Source: Punica granatum (taxonomy: Eukaryota > Streptophyta > Magnoliopsida > Myrtales > Lythraceae). Taken from it: a stretch of 64,000 bases of DNA. Position numbers and translations under genes: made by a program. Where the stretch lies: NCBI RefSeq assembly GCF_007655135.1, contig NC_045128.1:7998001-8062000 (forward strand), given 5' to 3'. Below are positions 22,381 to 33,400 of the stretch, in pieces (position 1 is the first letter of the stretch; each line of letters opens with the position of its first letter). The notes beneath the pieces are model-generated. The model did no database searches and was not told the origin of the DNA. It saw only the letters and a program-made list of their open reading frames with translations.

Positions 22381-23000
22381 TAACACCCCGAATTTCAAGT
22401 TTTTTATATTTAAAATGTTTGGTATAGATTATGCAAAACTCTATGGTGGCAATTATTAGAAAATGGCTCATGAATCCATGGATAATTCCGTGCACTAATG
22501 AAAGTAAATCAAAGAAAGTTAATTGAATGGGTGATTGACTTTTAACGGTGGATCCTTCCAGAGCTTCTATCTATTGATCATTTTTCATCTGTATTATTTT
22601 TGGGGGGATCTTTTGGGGGAGGTGAAGAGGAGGTTCTTACGAGAGAGGGAAGGAAAAAGAGAAGGGCAGTGATCGAGCTCTGGCGATGGGCAATCTTGGG
22701 AGGGAGGGGGCTGGTTTCGTCATTTCCTTGTACAAGCCAGTACGTGTATCATTACGCTGCGCCTTTTTTTTATTTTCTAAATTCCTCTTGAATTGAGTAT
22801 TATTTCGAATACTTTGCTTGTTTCCTTCTATGACTTCTTATACAACAAGACATCGAGATCAAGACTTGGCTTTAGATATTTAAGACACTATGATGTGATG
22901 TAAAAGAAACCATGTTATGTGGCGTTTTGACTATCCGATAATTGTCCTCTCATCTATATGAGATTCAATCATTCGGCTCTAAACTCTAATACAAGTCGCC
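22381..23000 (+). other. Possible TE leader (TAACACCCCGAATTTC start), unit A
   Basis: The stretch begins TAACACCCCGAATTTCAAG and has a purine-rich GA segment (22600-22720), a layout seen in some plant LTR elements. Unit B copy: 53908-54660, with a 29-base G run. No coding part was found. Confidence 0.25.
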
Positions 23001-24017
23001 ACTGACATAAGTTCTTGACCGGAAAACCCGCTGAAGAAGCATCTACAAGCAACTTTGAATGTTTCTGAGGCGAGGAGTTCCACCGGAAGAACTGAGAGCA
23101 GCCGCTCGACTAATGATTCTAGTCATATCCAGTACAGACTCACTGATAGTAGAGTTGATTCACGCTACCACAAAGTCATATAAAACTGTATCTACCCAGA
23201 TAGTTAAGATTATGGAAGTTCTTATGAGGAATAAAATTGAATAAATCTAACATCGAAAGAAAAAAGGAAAATCCAAGGGTTAGTATATGATTTTGGTACT
23301 ACCATTTATCAGCTTGAGCTTTTAAGTGGATATGAGCCCAAATTCGTATTTTTCTAGTGGAAATTCAATATGGTATTAAAGTTCGGGTTATGTGCATGCG
23401 CACCAACACCACGCCAAGTCCAGTATATCCGAGAGTAGCCAAAAGAGCGCCTCTTGTTAGCCCCTCACCCCCCGAGCACGAAAGAAGAGCCTGGCTCGAG
23501 ATCAATTGTTGAGGGTAGGTGATTAAGGGCACGTGACAACGTGTGGGAAAAACCCGTATGAGCTCAATGGAAATTCAATAGGCTCTATATCGTGCTCATG
23601 TCCCTTTCGAAAAAATTTTCCTCCTCGCAAAACAAAATCGGTGATTTAGAGTAGACATTCCAAAACTATTCATTGACTTCTGTCCTTTAATTATCAATTT
23701 GTTGGCCGCCTGCACGTTATCATTTAATGGATTGAAAGTGGACCTGAAAGATTTCTTACGAGGATTTATTGGTTAAGGAAACTTTCTCAAGCAAGAACTT
23801 GTAAAAAATTTCGCTTTGAGAGCAAAATTGTATGTGATCAGAACTCAAAAGATAAGAACTGCACTTCAAGGGAAAGATTTCTCATTGAGTGAAAGATTTC
23901 AAGTCCAAATCCATCCCGTGGATGAGAAAAAAACAGAATTGCGAAGACTCAACCATCTTCTTTATCAAGCACACCGAGATGCTTAACGGCCCAAACCTAT
24001 GCGCTGCAGTTCATCTG

Positions 24018-25300
24018 TTAAACCAGCAACCCTGACTTGGGGGAGGGCAAGTTTACGAAGACGGACTTGAGCTTATACATCAATTTCTTCAAATTGAGAA
24101 ATCTCTGAAGAAGTTCCGTTAAGCCATAGATATAATATTTTAGCATACCCTCCATGTAATCGACAGCGGCCTGTATGCCTTCAAGAGCCTTCACAATGTG
24201 AACCTCTCTGACCGGAGATAAAGAGTCCTCGATCTCATTTATGTGAACCCTCATCTTGACGGAGCTTCTCAGTAGACGTTCCATAAGCATGATCAACGTG
24301 GGGGGTGTAGGCATCGTTCCAAGCCATCGGTCAGTTCTTTGATCAATTGAGCTGTATCAGCAGCAACATCAGTTGCCCGTTCTGTGACAGTTCTCTCTTC
24401 TTCCGGGGAATACTCCTCACCAGAAGCTTCTTCTTTCCCATCAGAATTGCTTCTCGAAGTTTCTTCAATAGCTCTCTTCTTCATCTCACGGACAATAGTC
24501 TCTATGTCGTTTGTAACATTTAGAAGAGCTTTCCCGGTCGCCTAAGAATTCGTCTTCGGACTGTTGACGAGAGATATAACCGCATTGAACACTCTAATAG
24601 CCAATTCAGGGATTCTCTTTTGATCATTTGGAGACCCTTATTCAAAAAATTACATGAGCCCAAACTCATTTTTTCACCAAACATAAAAAACGTCATGTGC
24701 TGCAATGCCAGGATATGTGCACTATCACTCACCATAAGGTTCATAACGGGTGATGCATTAGAGTAAATCTATGGTGCAATCCCTGAGTTCGTTCATCGAT
24801 TGGCAGAGAATTCGAGAAAGGATGCGTCCTGCATTGGACATGGCTCGGTGAACTTACCCAACGAACATGCGGAGAAGATAGAAAGTCGTTTGCACATGAT
24901 CGAATGGGATGCCATGGCCACGACATAGTAGTCCAAAACAATACAGCATTACAACTGAACATAAGAGCTGATGTCAGTTCGTGATATAAGAAGTCCCAAA
25001 GTTTGTAACTATTGAAAAAGAAATACAAGAACAGCATGAAATCAGATGTTATTCGACTTTTTCATCGACAGGGAGTCATGTTCTTTATAAAGAAAGAATT
25101 AGAGTTTGAAATTCTCCATCCTGTCCGCAAATTCTTGTTTCTTCTGAAAGGCTTAGCAAATGATGAGTTTTCACATGATTGATAGTGATCAAGAAGTTTA
25201 CTGCGGGGCGCTTGCATGCTGATCTTGAAACCGACTCTGTTTAGAACTTCTCGGTCCAGCACTACTCGAGAATCATCAAATCGGGTGCAAAGGTACATCT
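24018..25300 (-). pseudogene. Unrecognised helical protein family, copy X1, unit A
   Basis: I do not recognise it. On the minus strand, one piece (about 25290-24745) reads DREVLNRVGFKISMQ and SMNELRDCTIDLL and ends at a GTGAGT donor. A second (24720-24018) reads ELAIRVFNAVISLVNSPKTN, NDIETIVREMKKRAIEETS, an acidic linker DGKEEASGEEYSPEEE, IKELTDGLERCL and a C-terminal amphipathic part KALEGIQAAVDYMEGMLKYY ending SPKSGLLV. Lesions include a TAG at 24542-24544 (TCG in unit B) and a frameshift near 24310. Copies at 55732-56460, 27023-28060 and 58652-59280 share the pattern. Mostly helical, probably soluble. Confidence 0.45.
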
Positions 25301-25401
25301 ACACGTAACTCACCTAGTTAAAACAAAAGAAACAGACGATTGTATACCGAGAATGTATGGAAATGGCTCTGAGAGATAAACCTTGTGCTCATTATCGAGA
25401 C

Positions 25402-25405
<4 letters not shown>

Positions 25406-25451
<46 letters not shown>
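25406..25451. repeat. CT dinucleotide microsatellite
   Basis: A CT run in unit A, also present in unit B (57172-57210). A run of 15 G lies at 25486-25500, where unit B has 5. Confidence 0.95.
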
Positions 25452-25455
<4 letters not shown>

Positions 25456-27022
25456 AATCAGAAGAAGCCTATCGTTAGTTTAGTTGGGGGGGGGGGGGGG
25501 AATTCTGGGCTTGCTTCCCTGGAGGGAAAGTCTTTATTTATACCGACAGTATGTTTTCAATTGGGCCCCTGAAGTTACCTGTTATCTTTATGCAGCCACA
25601 AAAGTTTCAAACTGTTTCAGTTGTGCCTGCCAAGAATAAGTTATGCACTTTAATCCTCTCTACAGTTTCTCGAGTCCTCTTGGCGAAACCTTAAAGAAAG
25701 AAATAAGATCTGGCTATTATTTCGAGGGGACATATTTAGATGTAATACTCGAGTATTATTTGCTGAAATCTTTGGCCGCTTCAACTACTTTTTTCTTTCC
25801 TGCTATGCATTCTTAGACAACTGGATATCAAGCATAAGATTGATTTCCGACATTTACGACCCTATTATGCGATCCCTGTTAAAAAAAACCACGTTAAGTT
25901 CTGATTTTTTATGTTTATCTATTGGATGTTGGTAAAGAATTAAAAATCGACTAGTGGATGCGAATTGTAACAGTTGACATTTGAGTATCCGATAATTATC
26001 CTCTCATCCATATGACTATTCAATCATTCAGTTCAAAAAAATTTCCTAAACGAGTCAGGAGTGACATAAAGAAAGCTCTCCACAAGAGAGAGAAGAAGAA
26101 TAAGTTATCTTGACCGTAAAAATCAGGTGAAGAAGCTTCTATAAGCAACTTGGAAGGAAAAAAGAAGGTGAAGTTTCCAGCAAGGAGTTCTCCCCGGAAG
26201 ATTAGAGATCGGTCGCTCGGCTGATAATTCCAGCCACACACATCCAGTGATAGTCATGTCCTCTTAAAAGTGGTACCGAACCTAGGTCTACCAAGACTAG
26301 GTGCATCAACACGAGCGATCATAAGAAACTAGTGGTGCTTGATCGTGCACAAGTCTGTTTTGACACGTTTGTTCTCCTTCCTCTTCCATATCGCTGATTT
26401 AGAAGATAAATTGCAGGGCACTAACTTTTGGTGGGTTAGCATAGTTTGGTCTTCCGGAAGTAGAAATGGCAAAATTCTTTACTAATGCTGTTCCCTTATC
26501 ATTTACTGTATTGAATTGAAATTTGAACCCGAAAGATTTCTCATGATGATTTATTGGTTAAGGAAACTTCCTCGGGCAAAGAACTCGGAAAGATTTCACG
26601 GTGAGAGCACAGATAATATGAGGCTAGAAAGCAAAAGACAACTGTATATTAAGGGAAAAATTTTCTTATTGAGTGAAAGATTTTGAGTCGAACTCAATCC
26701 CGTGAATGAGAAGAAACAGAATGGCGAAGACTCGAATCAAATTTTTTTTTCTTTCCCACCAGCTGCATAAATGGCTCAAACTTATGTGTTTTTATTTATC
26801 TGCTACATCAGCAACTCCGACTTCGGTGGACAACAAGATTTTCAAGACCGGCTTGAGCTCCCGCATCGATCTCTTCAAAATGACAAATTTCTGAAGAAGT
26901 TCTTCTAAGCCACAGCTAAAAGGTCGTAGCTTATGCTCCATGTAATTGACAGTGGTTTTATGCCTTTAAGAGCCTCCAGAATGTGAACCTCTCTGACCAG
27001 AAAAAAAGAGTCCTTGATCCCG

Positions 27023-28060
27023 TCAATGTGAGCCTGTTAGTAGATGCTCAATAACCATGATTAACCTGGGAAAAGGGGCATTGTTCAAAGCCGTGACGAC
27101 ATCAGTCAGTTCCTTGATCACTGGAATTCTGGAACTGGAATAGACAGAACACGAATCAGCAGTTGTTCCGAGCTTCTCTTTTGTCCGGGGGGAATAGCGC
27201 TTACCAGAAGCTTCTTCTTTTCCTTCAGAATTGCTTATAGAAGCTTCTTCACTAGATTTGTAAATCGAGGATCCAGCTTTCTTTTGCATCTTGTGCGGGG
27301 CTTCCGATGTCATTCGCAACCTGTCCAGGAGCAATCACAGTCGAATTCGCCCTTCGGACCACAGACGAGAGATTCAAACACACTGACCGCTTTAATAGCC
27401 AAATCAAGGACTCCGCTCCAATCATTGGAGATGTCAAAACTCATTCTTCCACAGAATAAACATAATCTGCTGTGATACAAGATATGTGCACAATCACTCC
27501 CCTGAAGGTTCATAACCGAATGGCACATTTGTGTAAATCCAAGGTATAATTCCTACGTTTGTCCAACTGACGGAGAACTCGAAAAAGGGTGGGTTTTGCA
27601 TCGAACGGGGCTCAGTGGACTTTCCAGTTCAACGATTGGAGAAGATTGAAAGTTGTTTTCGTACAATCCAGTAGGATGCTGGTTCTTAGTTCTCCACCAC
27701 CAGAGTGCAGCATTACGACTAAACAAAAGCTAAAGTCAGTTTATGCCATCATATTACGAAAAAATAAAAATATAAAAACATTCAGATGTTATTCAATTTT
27801 TACATCCACATGAAGTCTGTTCTTAAAAAGAACAGAAGAACAAGAGTTTGAAATTCTCCCTCTTTTCAGCAAACCTTTTTTTATTTTTATTTTTAAAGAA
27901 AGGCCTCAGCAATTTGATGAGTTTTCCCATGGAAAGATGCTGATCAAGAAGAACTCCTGTGAAGAGCTTGCATGCTGATCATGAAACCAACTCTGTTGAG
28001 AACTTCTCGGTCCAGCACGACTCTCATATCATCAAATGAGGTATCAGAGAACTCCTACAC
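27023..28060 (-). pseudogene. Unrecognised helical protein family, copy X2, unit A
   Basis: Paralogue of X1, about 3 kb downstream. The minus strand encodes, in broken frames, FDDMRVVLDREVLNRVGF (around 28030), YTLDLHKCAIR (near 27530), then RMTSEAPHKMQKKAGSS, EEASISNSEGKEEASGKRYS, VIKELTDVVTALNNAPFP and VIEHLLTG. The order matches X1, so this is an old tandem duplicate inside the unit. Its unit-B copy is at 58652-59280. Confidence 0.42.
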
Positions 28061-28529
28061 GTAATTCACCCAGTTAAAAGCAAAGAAACACACGATTATA
28101 ATTCAATCTTACAAATATACAGTACTGGAAGGACTCCGAGCGATGAATCTGGTTGGCTCTTCTTAATGCTTCCATATGCAGCACGTATGTTCTGTCTTTT
28201 TTCTTTTTCTCTCACTATCTACCTTCATCTCTATATCATCTAGGAAGCCGTTAGTTTGGTTGGGGGTCTGATGAGCTTTATTCCTTGGAGGGAAAGTCTT
28301 CATACTGACGGGAAGTGTCAATTTGGTCCCCGATCGCATCAGTGAGACAAGGTGCTAACAATTGACATGTTTGATTTATTTGGATGAAATATCACAAGAC
28401 CTGAGGGGCCACGTCGCAAGACCTCAATTCACGTTCAGAACCTGTTTAAAATGTCAATACCAGAACAGCTTAAGAGGCAAGTTGCCGCATCAGGATCGAT
28501 ATTTTTCCTAATCTATAGTATCATGGCTC

Positions 28530-29022
28530 AGACTGACATTTGCATGCATTGTTACTCAGTTCATCATATTTGTTTTTTTCCTGCCATTAGCATAGAACCT
28601 TGAGTTGTTGTATGTGGAAGTCATCACGAAAAGCTTGCACCTTGTCTCACTGATGCGATCACTGATCTTGTTGCACCGAAGCAGAATGCTTCCATGCGGG
28701 TAAGAGACACGCAAGCATGCGCGTAACAATCTTCCATTGAAAAGTCCGGTGATCCCAGGGAATGTCCTAGAAACAACCGCTCTCTGTTCTTCAGCCGAAA
28801 GCTTCCCACATGGAACTTCTTGTCTTCCCACAGAGGCTTCTTCTTTTCCCTTAGATTTCCATACATTTCCTGGCTGGCGCAACAGCAGAGGAGGTCAGTT
28901 TTGTACCAGAAGGTTGAAGCACCAGAGCAAAAATCATGAAGTTGAGAAGTCTCAGAAGGAAGGATTATGAGTCGGTCTTTGAAGTGTGAATAGACTAGTT
29001 TGGTTCTCATTATAGGAATCAC
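28530..29022 (-). pseudogene. Remnant X3 of unrecognised family X (unit B)
   Basis: Counterpart of 1-520. The minus-strand pieces include GKEEASVGRQEVPCGKLSAE in one frame and HVGSFRLKNRERLFLGHSLG in another. The GKEEAS motif followed by an acidic or Ser segment is the link to X1 and X2. Decayed; no intact frame. Confidence 0.32.
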
Positions 29023-29810
29023 AAATTGGAACAGTTTTGACGTCCGATCATTTTCTTAACATCTATATGACAGTCTGATCGTTCATTTTGATAGATTGGC
29101 TCTATAACCAGTTTCTAACTCGAAAATTTGAGACTTCGATATTAGCCCACTGAAAGAAAATCCGAACATGATGGCTGGAAAGAAACGTCTTTTTGCAATT
29201 GAACATGAGTTTATCCTCATATACCAATCTAAGAAGTTTCATGTCGCCTTTTTAGGGGAAAGGAGAAAGAAAGTGAAAAAAACGGTTCACGGAAACGGTA
29301 CTAAATCTTTCATCATGTGTGTCCATAGCAAAAAATCTTCAGTTAATTGTAGTATTTCCTTGTTCTAAATGAAAAAAGCTTTTCATTTCCTCTACTAAAT
29401 CCATATATAGATCACTCTTGTAAAAATAAAATAAAAGCGATATAGCGACTCTGTTTTTGCTTGGAAGAATTTGTGAAGTATTATTTGCTAAAATCTGTGG
29501 GTGCTTCAAGTACTTCATTCATTCCCAGCTGTGCATTCTTAGAAAGCAGGATGTCAAGTGTAGGAAACCACCTTAAGTTCTAATTTTGGCGGCGGAGAAA
29601 GGACCCCATTTGCCGAACCTGCACCGCCGCGCTGGACAGTCTAGCATTTCCTGATGTCAAACCAAGAAAAACAGGGGACAAGGTGAGAGATTGCTGAGAC
29701 CCAGCGAACCAAATGTGGAGAAAATGGAGTAAAGTTTCGATCTTTGCGCGAAAGTGAGGGAAAGAAATGTGATGCATGTATGTGTACTGACCGTGTTCTG
29801 GGAGAAGAGG
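29023..29810. other. Non-coding stretch between X3 and MAPK-substrate fragment, unit B
   Basis: Matches 520-2127 of unit A but is about 0.8 kb shorter, with the GA microsatellite and nearby repeats missing. No gene seen. Confidence 0.6.
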
Positions 29811-30075
29811 TCAAGTGTGGTTGTAGTTGTGGTTCCTCTCCAGGGCCGCCGTCTCAATCGGGGGAAGAGGACTGCAGGCAGTCCTTGACAGCTTCTCGGA
29901 ATCGCGGGACGGTTCTTTCCTGCTGTCAGGATCTTTCGGCTTGTTGGCCTCGTCGCCGGCTTTGTTGTTCACTTGGTTGAGCTTCCCCGAGAGGAACCTG
30001 TCGTCCCACACAAGGCCTGAGGAGTGAGGAGCCCTGCCTCCTGAAAGACACCGCAGATCTCTGCAACCCCGCCAT
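29811..30075 (-). pseudogene. MAPK-substrate (At1g80180-like) N-terminal fragment, unit B
   Basis: Starts MAGLQRSAVSFRRQGSS at 30075. An extra G relative to unit A then throws the VWDDRFLSGKLNQ part into another frame. Same length and position relative to the TNL as in units A and C. The frameshift supports a pseudogene. Confidence 0.5.
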
Positions 30076-30422
30076 TGCTGCAGTACTGAATCTTCACTCT
30101 CTCTGGATCTTTCCTTTTAGGTAAGGTGCGGAATTGCAGGCAGACACTTTTTTCTTTTCTGATGATGAGATGAAGCTTCAGACTTTCTTTATAAATGCGT
30201 AAATTTATATATTTGGAAAACTACAAATATAAAATTAAAAGTGCATAAAGTTTCTTTGATAGATTTTTGTCAATCTAGAAATCGATAAGTTTCTTTGATA
30301 AATTATTATATTAGTGTGAAGTAACTGATATATCGTCGTATGATTATCATAATTTACTGCGCGTAATTGTTATATCAAGTAAGATATCCATATGTGCTGT
30401 AATGCTATGAATATTGACCTCA

Positions 30423-33400
30423 TCAATCGGCATTGTTCTCAACTTCTAATTCATCGAAACTTCCCACAGATCCGCAGCCCTCGATCTGTATAGATGCCAA
30501 GAACAATTTGTTGAGGCCTCTGATTTCTCTTAGCTTCGAGCACTCCATTATAAAGATCCCCTTTAGCCTTTTCGATTCCGACAGATTCCCAATCATTTCC
30601 AGGGAATCGCAGTACCGGATATCTAATTCCGCCAGGTATCCCAGTTCAAATAGCTTAGACGTAACTTCTTGAGATTTTCCAAGCGTGAGAAATATCCAGC
30701 GACGTCAAATTTCCCATCTGGCAGGAAAACCTGACCATCTCCTCCGAGCAACTCCACACGCATGCTTGTCAATCTTAGTCCCTGCAACTTTTACGAACCA
30801 ATCTTCGAAATCAATGCTCTGCAGCTTCTTCAAGTTGGAGAAATCTGGGAGCTGCGGGAGGCATTGCAAGCTCAAACCTCCCAACTCCAAATATTCTAGC
30901 CTTGCTAACTTCCCGATAGAACTAGGCAACTTTCTTATGTTGCATTCATCCAGCAACAAGTGCCTTAATTCAGACATCTCTCCCACAGAATCTGGTAGAA
31001 TCCTCAGTTTGGATGAACTCAGATCCAATGTTTCCAACGATTTCAAATCCCCAAGAGAGTCAGGAAGCTCCTCTATCTTCGTTGAATCTAACCCCAACAC
31101 CTCTAGTTTACTTAGTCGTCCAACAGAGTCAGGCAACGCACTTAAATTTGTCTTGTCCAGATATAACTGAACCAATGATTCCAAATCCCCAAGAGAGTCA
31201 GGAAGCTCCTCTATCTTCGTTGAACTTAACCGCAACCGCCGGAGTTTACTTAGTCGTCCAACAGAGTCAGGCAACGCACTTAAATTTGTGTTGGACAGCT
31301 GTAACTCAATCAATGATTCCAAATCCCCAAGAGAGTCAGGAAGCTCTTCTATCTTCGTTGAACTTAACCGCAACCACAGGAGTTTACTTAGTCGTCCAAC
31401 AGAGTCAGGCAATGCACTTAAATTTGTGTCGTCCAGATCTAATTCAACCAATGATTCCAAATCCTCCGATTATGTCTGGAAGTGTCTTCATGCCACTACA
31501 ATAGCGCATAGAGAGGTGCGTGAGATTCACCAATCCTCCAATAGAGTAGGGAATTCTCGTAATTTCCACCCGATGTAATTTCATGACAGATAGAGAGTGT
31601 AAATTACCAATTGATTCTGGTAAGTGGAAAGTAGCTCCATGATTCCCTTCCACCAAAATCTCTTCCAAATCTTCAAGCGAACCTATCTCTTCGGGCAACC
31701 CTCCGAGAGAAGGACAGCCCTGAAGATCAAGATGCTTCAGTCTTGTCAGCTTCTTGATGGAGCCGTGTATTTCAGCTAAATTACGGCATCCTCTGAGAAT
31801 CAATTTCTCTAAAGCGTCATTGTTGGACAAGTCAGGTGTACTTGTCAAGTTACAGCACCCAGTGAGGTCTAAGGCCTTCAAATTCTTTGCTATCTGTTTC
31901 ATAACGATAAACATCGCAATAAATGTAAGGATCGTATTAAGAAGAATCACTTTAAAATACAAGTTTTCTCAGGTACTTGGATATGTTACCTCAATCATGT
32001 TCCAACCAGCCCAGTTTTCAGTGATAAAACTGTCGGAAAGGTCAAGAACCACTAAATTCTCCAATGTTAGATTGGTCGCAACGAAATCGGAAGGACATCG
32101 TTGCCACGTGAACCACTTTAACTTTGGAAGGAGATTCTCAAAGTCACCTGTCAGCTTTGCACCCACCAATTTCAGTAATCTTAGATTTTGATAACCTGAA
32201 AACTGCTCATGTTTGAGAATGCCGTCCCCATATAATTTCTCCAGAAAGAGCCCTTGAACTTTTTCTTTTTCCTGAAAAAAGAAATAATTAGCAACCGTAG
32301 ACCTTTGCTAGAAAATATCGTAAATCAATAAAAAGATCAAATGATTTGAGTATTAAAACACTCATTACATATGTTATCTGCTTTATCTTCAATAGCTCCT
32401 TTGCTTCTTTGCTTGACCATATCCTGCTACCCTTGGCAGGATCATCAAAGCATCCCTCGCGAACAAGTTCCCTTCCAAGATCTTTGATCAGGTCATGCAT
32501 TTGAAATTTATTGCCCCTAATTTTCACCAAAGACATGGAAACAAGGACCGCAATTCCAACATAAGGGAAAAAGTTACAAGCTTTCCACATTAGAATTGCA
32601 TTCGATCCCTCCTTGTTGATGAAAAAGCAGGCTATGTCAAGAAATATCTGTTTGTGGTTATACTCCAATGCATCAAAACTTATCTTCAGCTTTTTTAAAA
32701 CATCTTGAGGGGGCACATTCTTTAGCTCGTCAATTGTTGCTTTCCATCTCTCCTTCTCACAGTTACGAAGAAGGGAACCTATGACTTCGATGGCCAAAGG
32801 AAGTCTTCCAGTAAGAGGGATAACTTCCTTTGAAAGAATTCAGAAGTCACTTGGAGCAGAGTCTTCTTCAAAGGCATGTCTACTGAAGAGTTGGAGAGCT
32901 TGGTCAGGATCCATCTCCCCCATAGCATGAGTACAAGCTTCTCTGGTGAAAATACTTTTGTCCCTAGTCGTTATGATTATCCTGCTTCCAGAGCCAAACC
33001 AACCCAACATCCCGACTATCATCTCTATTTGTTTTCTGTGATTAACATCATCAAGGACAATGAGAGCCCTCCTCCTACGAAATTTTTCTCCGAGAATTAT
33101 GATTGTGTCGATCTTTTGAAAGTTTTTCAACTTTGGATCGAGATCTTCCACCAACTGCTTTTGCAAGTATTCAAGACCATAAAGCCTTAAGGATTCTTGG
33201 ATGTTCTCAAGGAAGCTGCAACAGTCGAATCTAGCTGAGAGTTGGTTGAAGATGACCTTGGCAAGAGTCGTCTTACCGATGCCGCCCATTCCATGGATGC
33301 CAATGATTCATACATCACTTGAGTCGATGTCCAACAGTTCCATTACAGCCTCTTCATGATCATCTCTTTTAACTAGGCTGCCAGCCAAATATTTTGTTTT

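Larger units (their letters stand above)
1..28517. repeat. Tandem segmental duplication, unit A
   Basis: The gene order here recurs from 28518 onward in the same orientation. Position 1 onward matches 28518 onward (shared stretch around GGCTCAGACTGACAT), and homology can be followed through the MAPK-substrate fragment, TNL, rubredoxin, helicase, small membrane protein and family-X remnants. The offset between units drifts from 28517 to about 26890 because of small indels, then jumps by 5446 bp at the Copia element. The window begins inside the array, so the start of the unit is arbitrary. Confidence 0.93.

Noticed and set aside
22381..22760. Gene-like 63-codon frame (22600-22791)
   Set aside because: Purine-rich low-complexity sequence; the unit-B copy is broken by the G run and indels.
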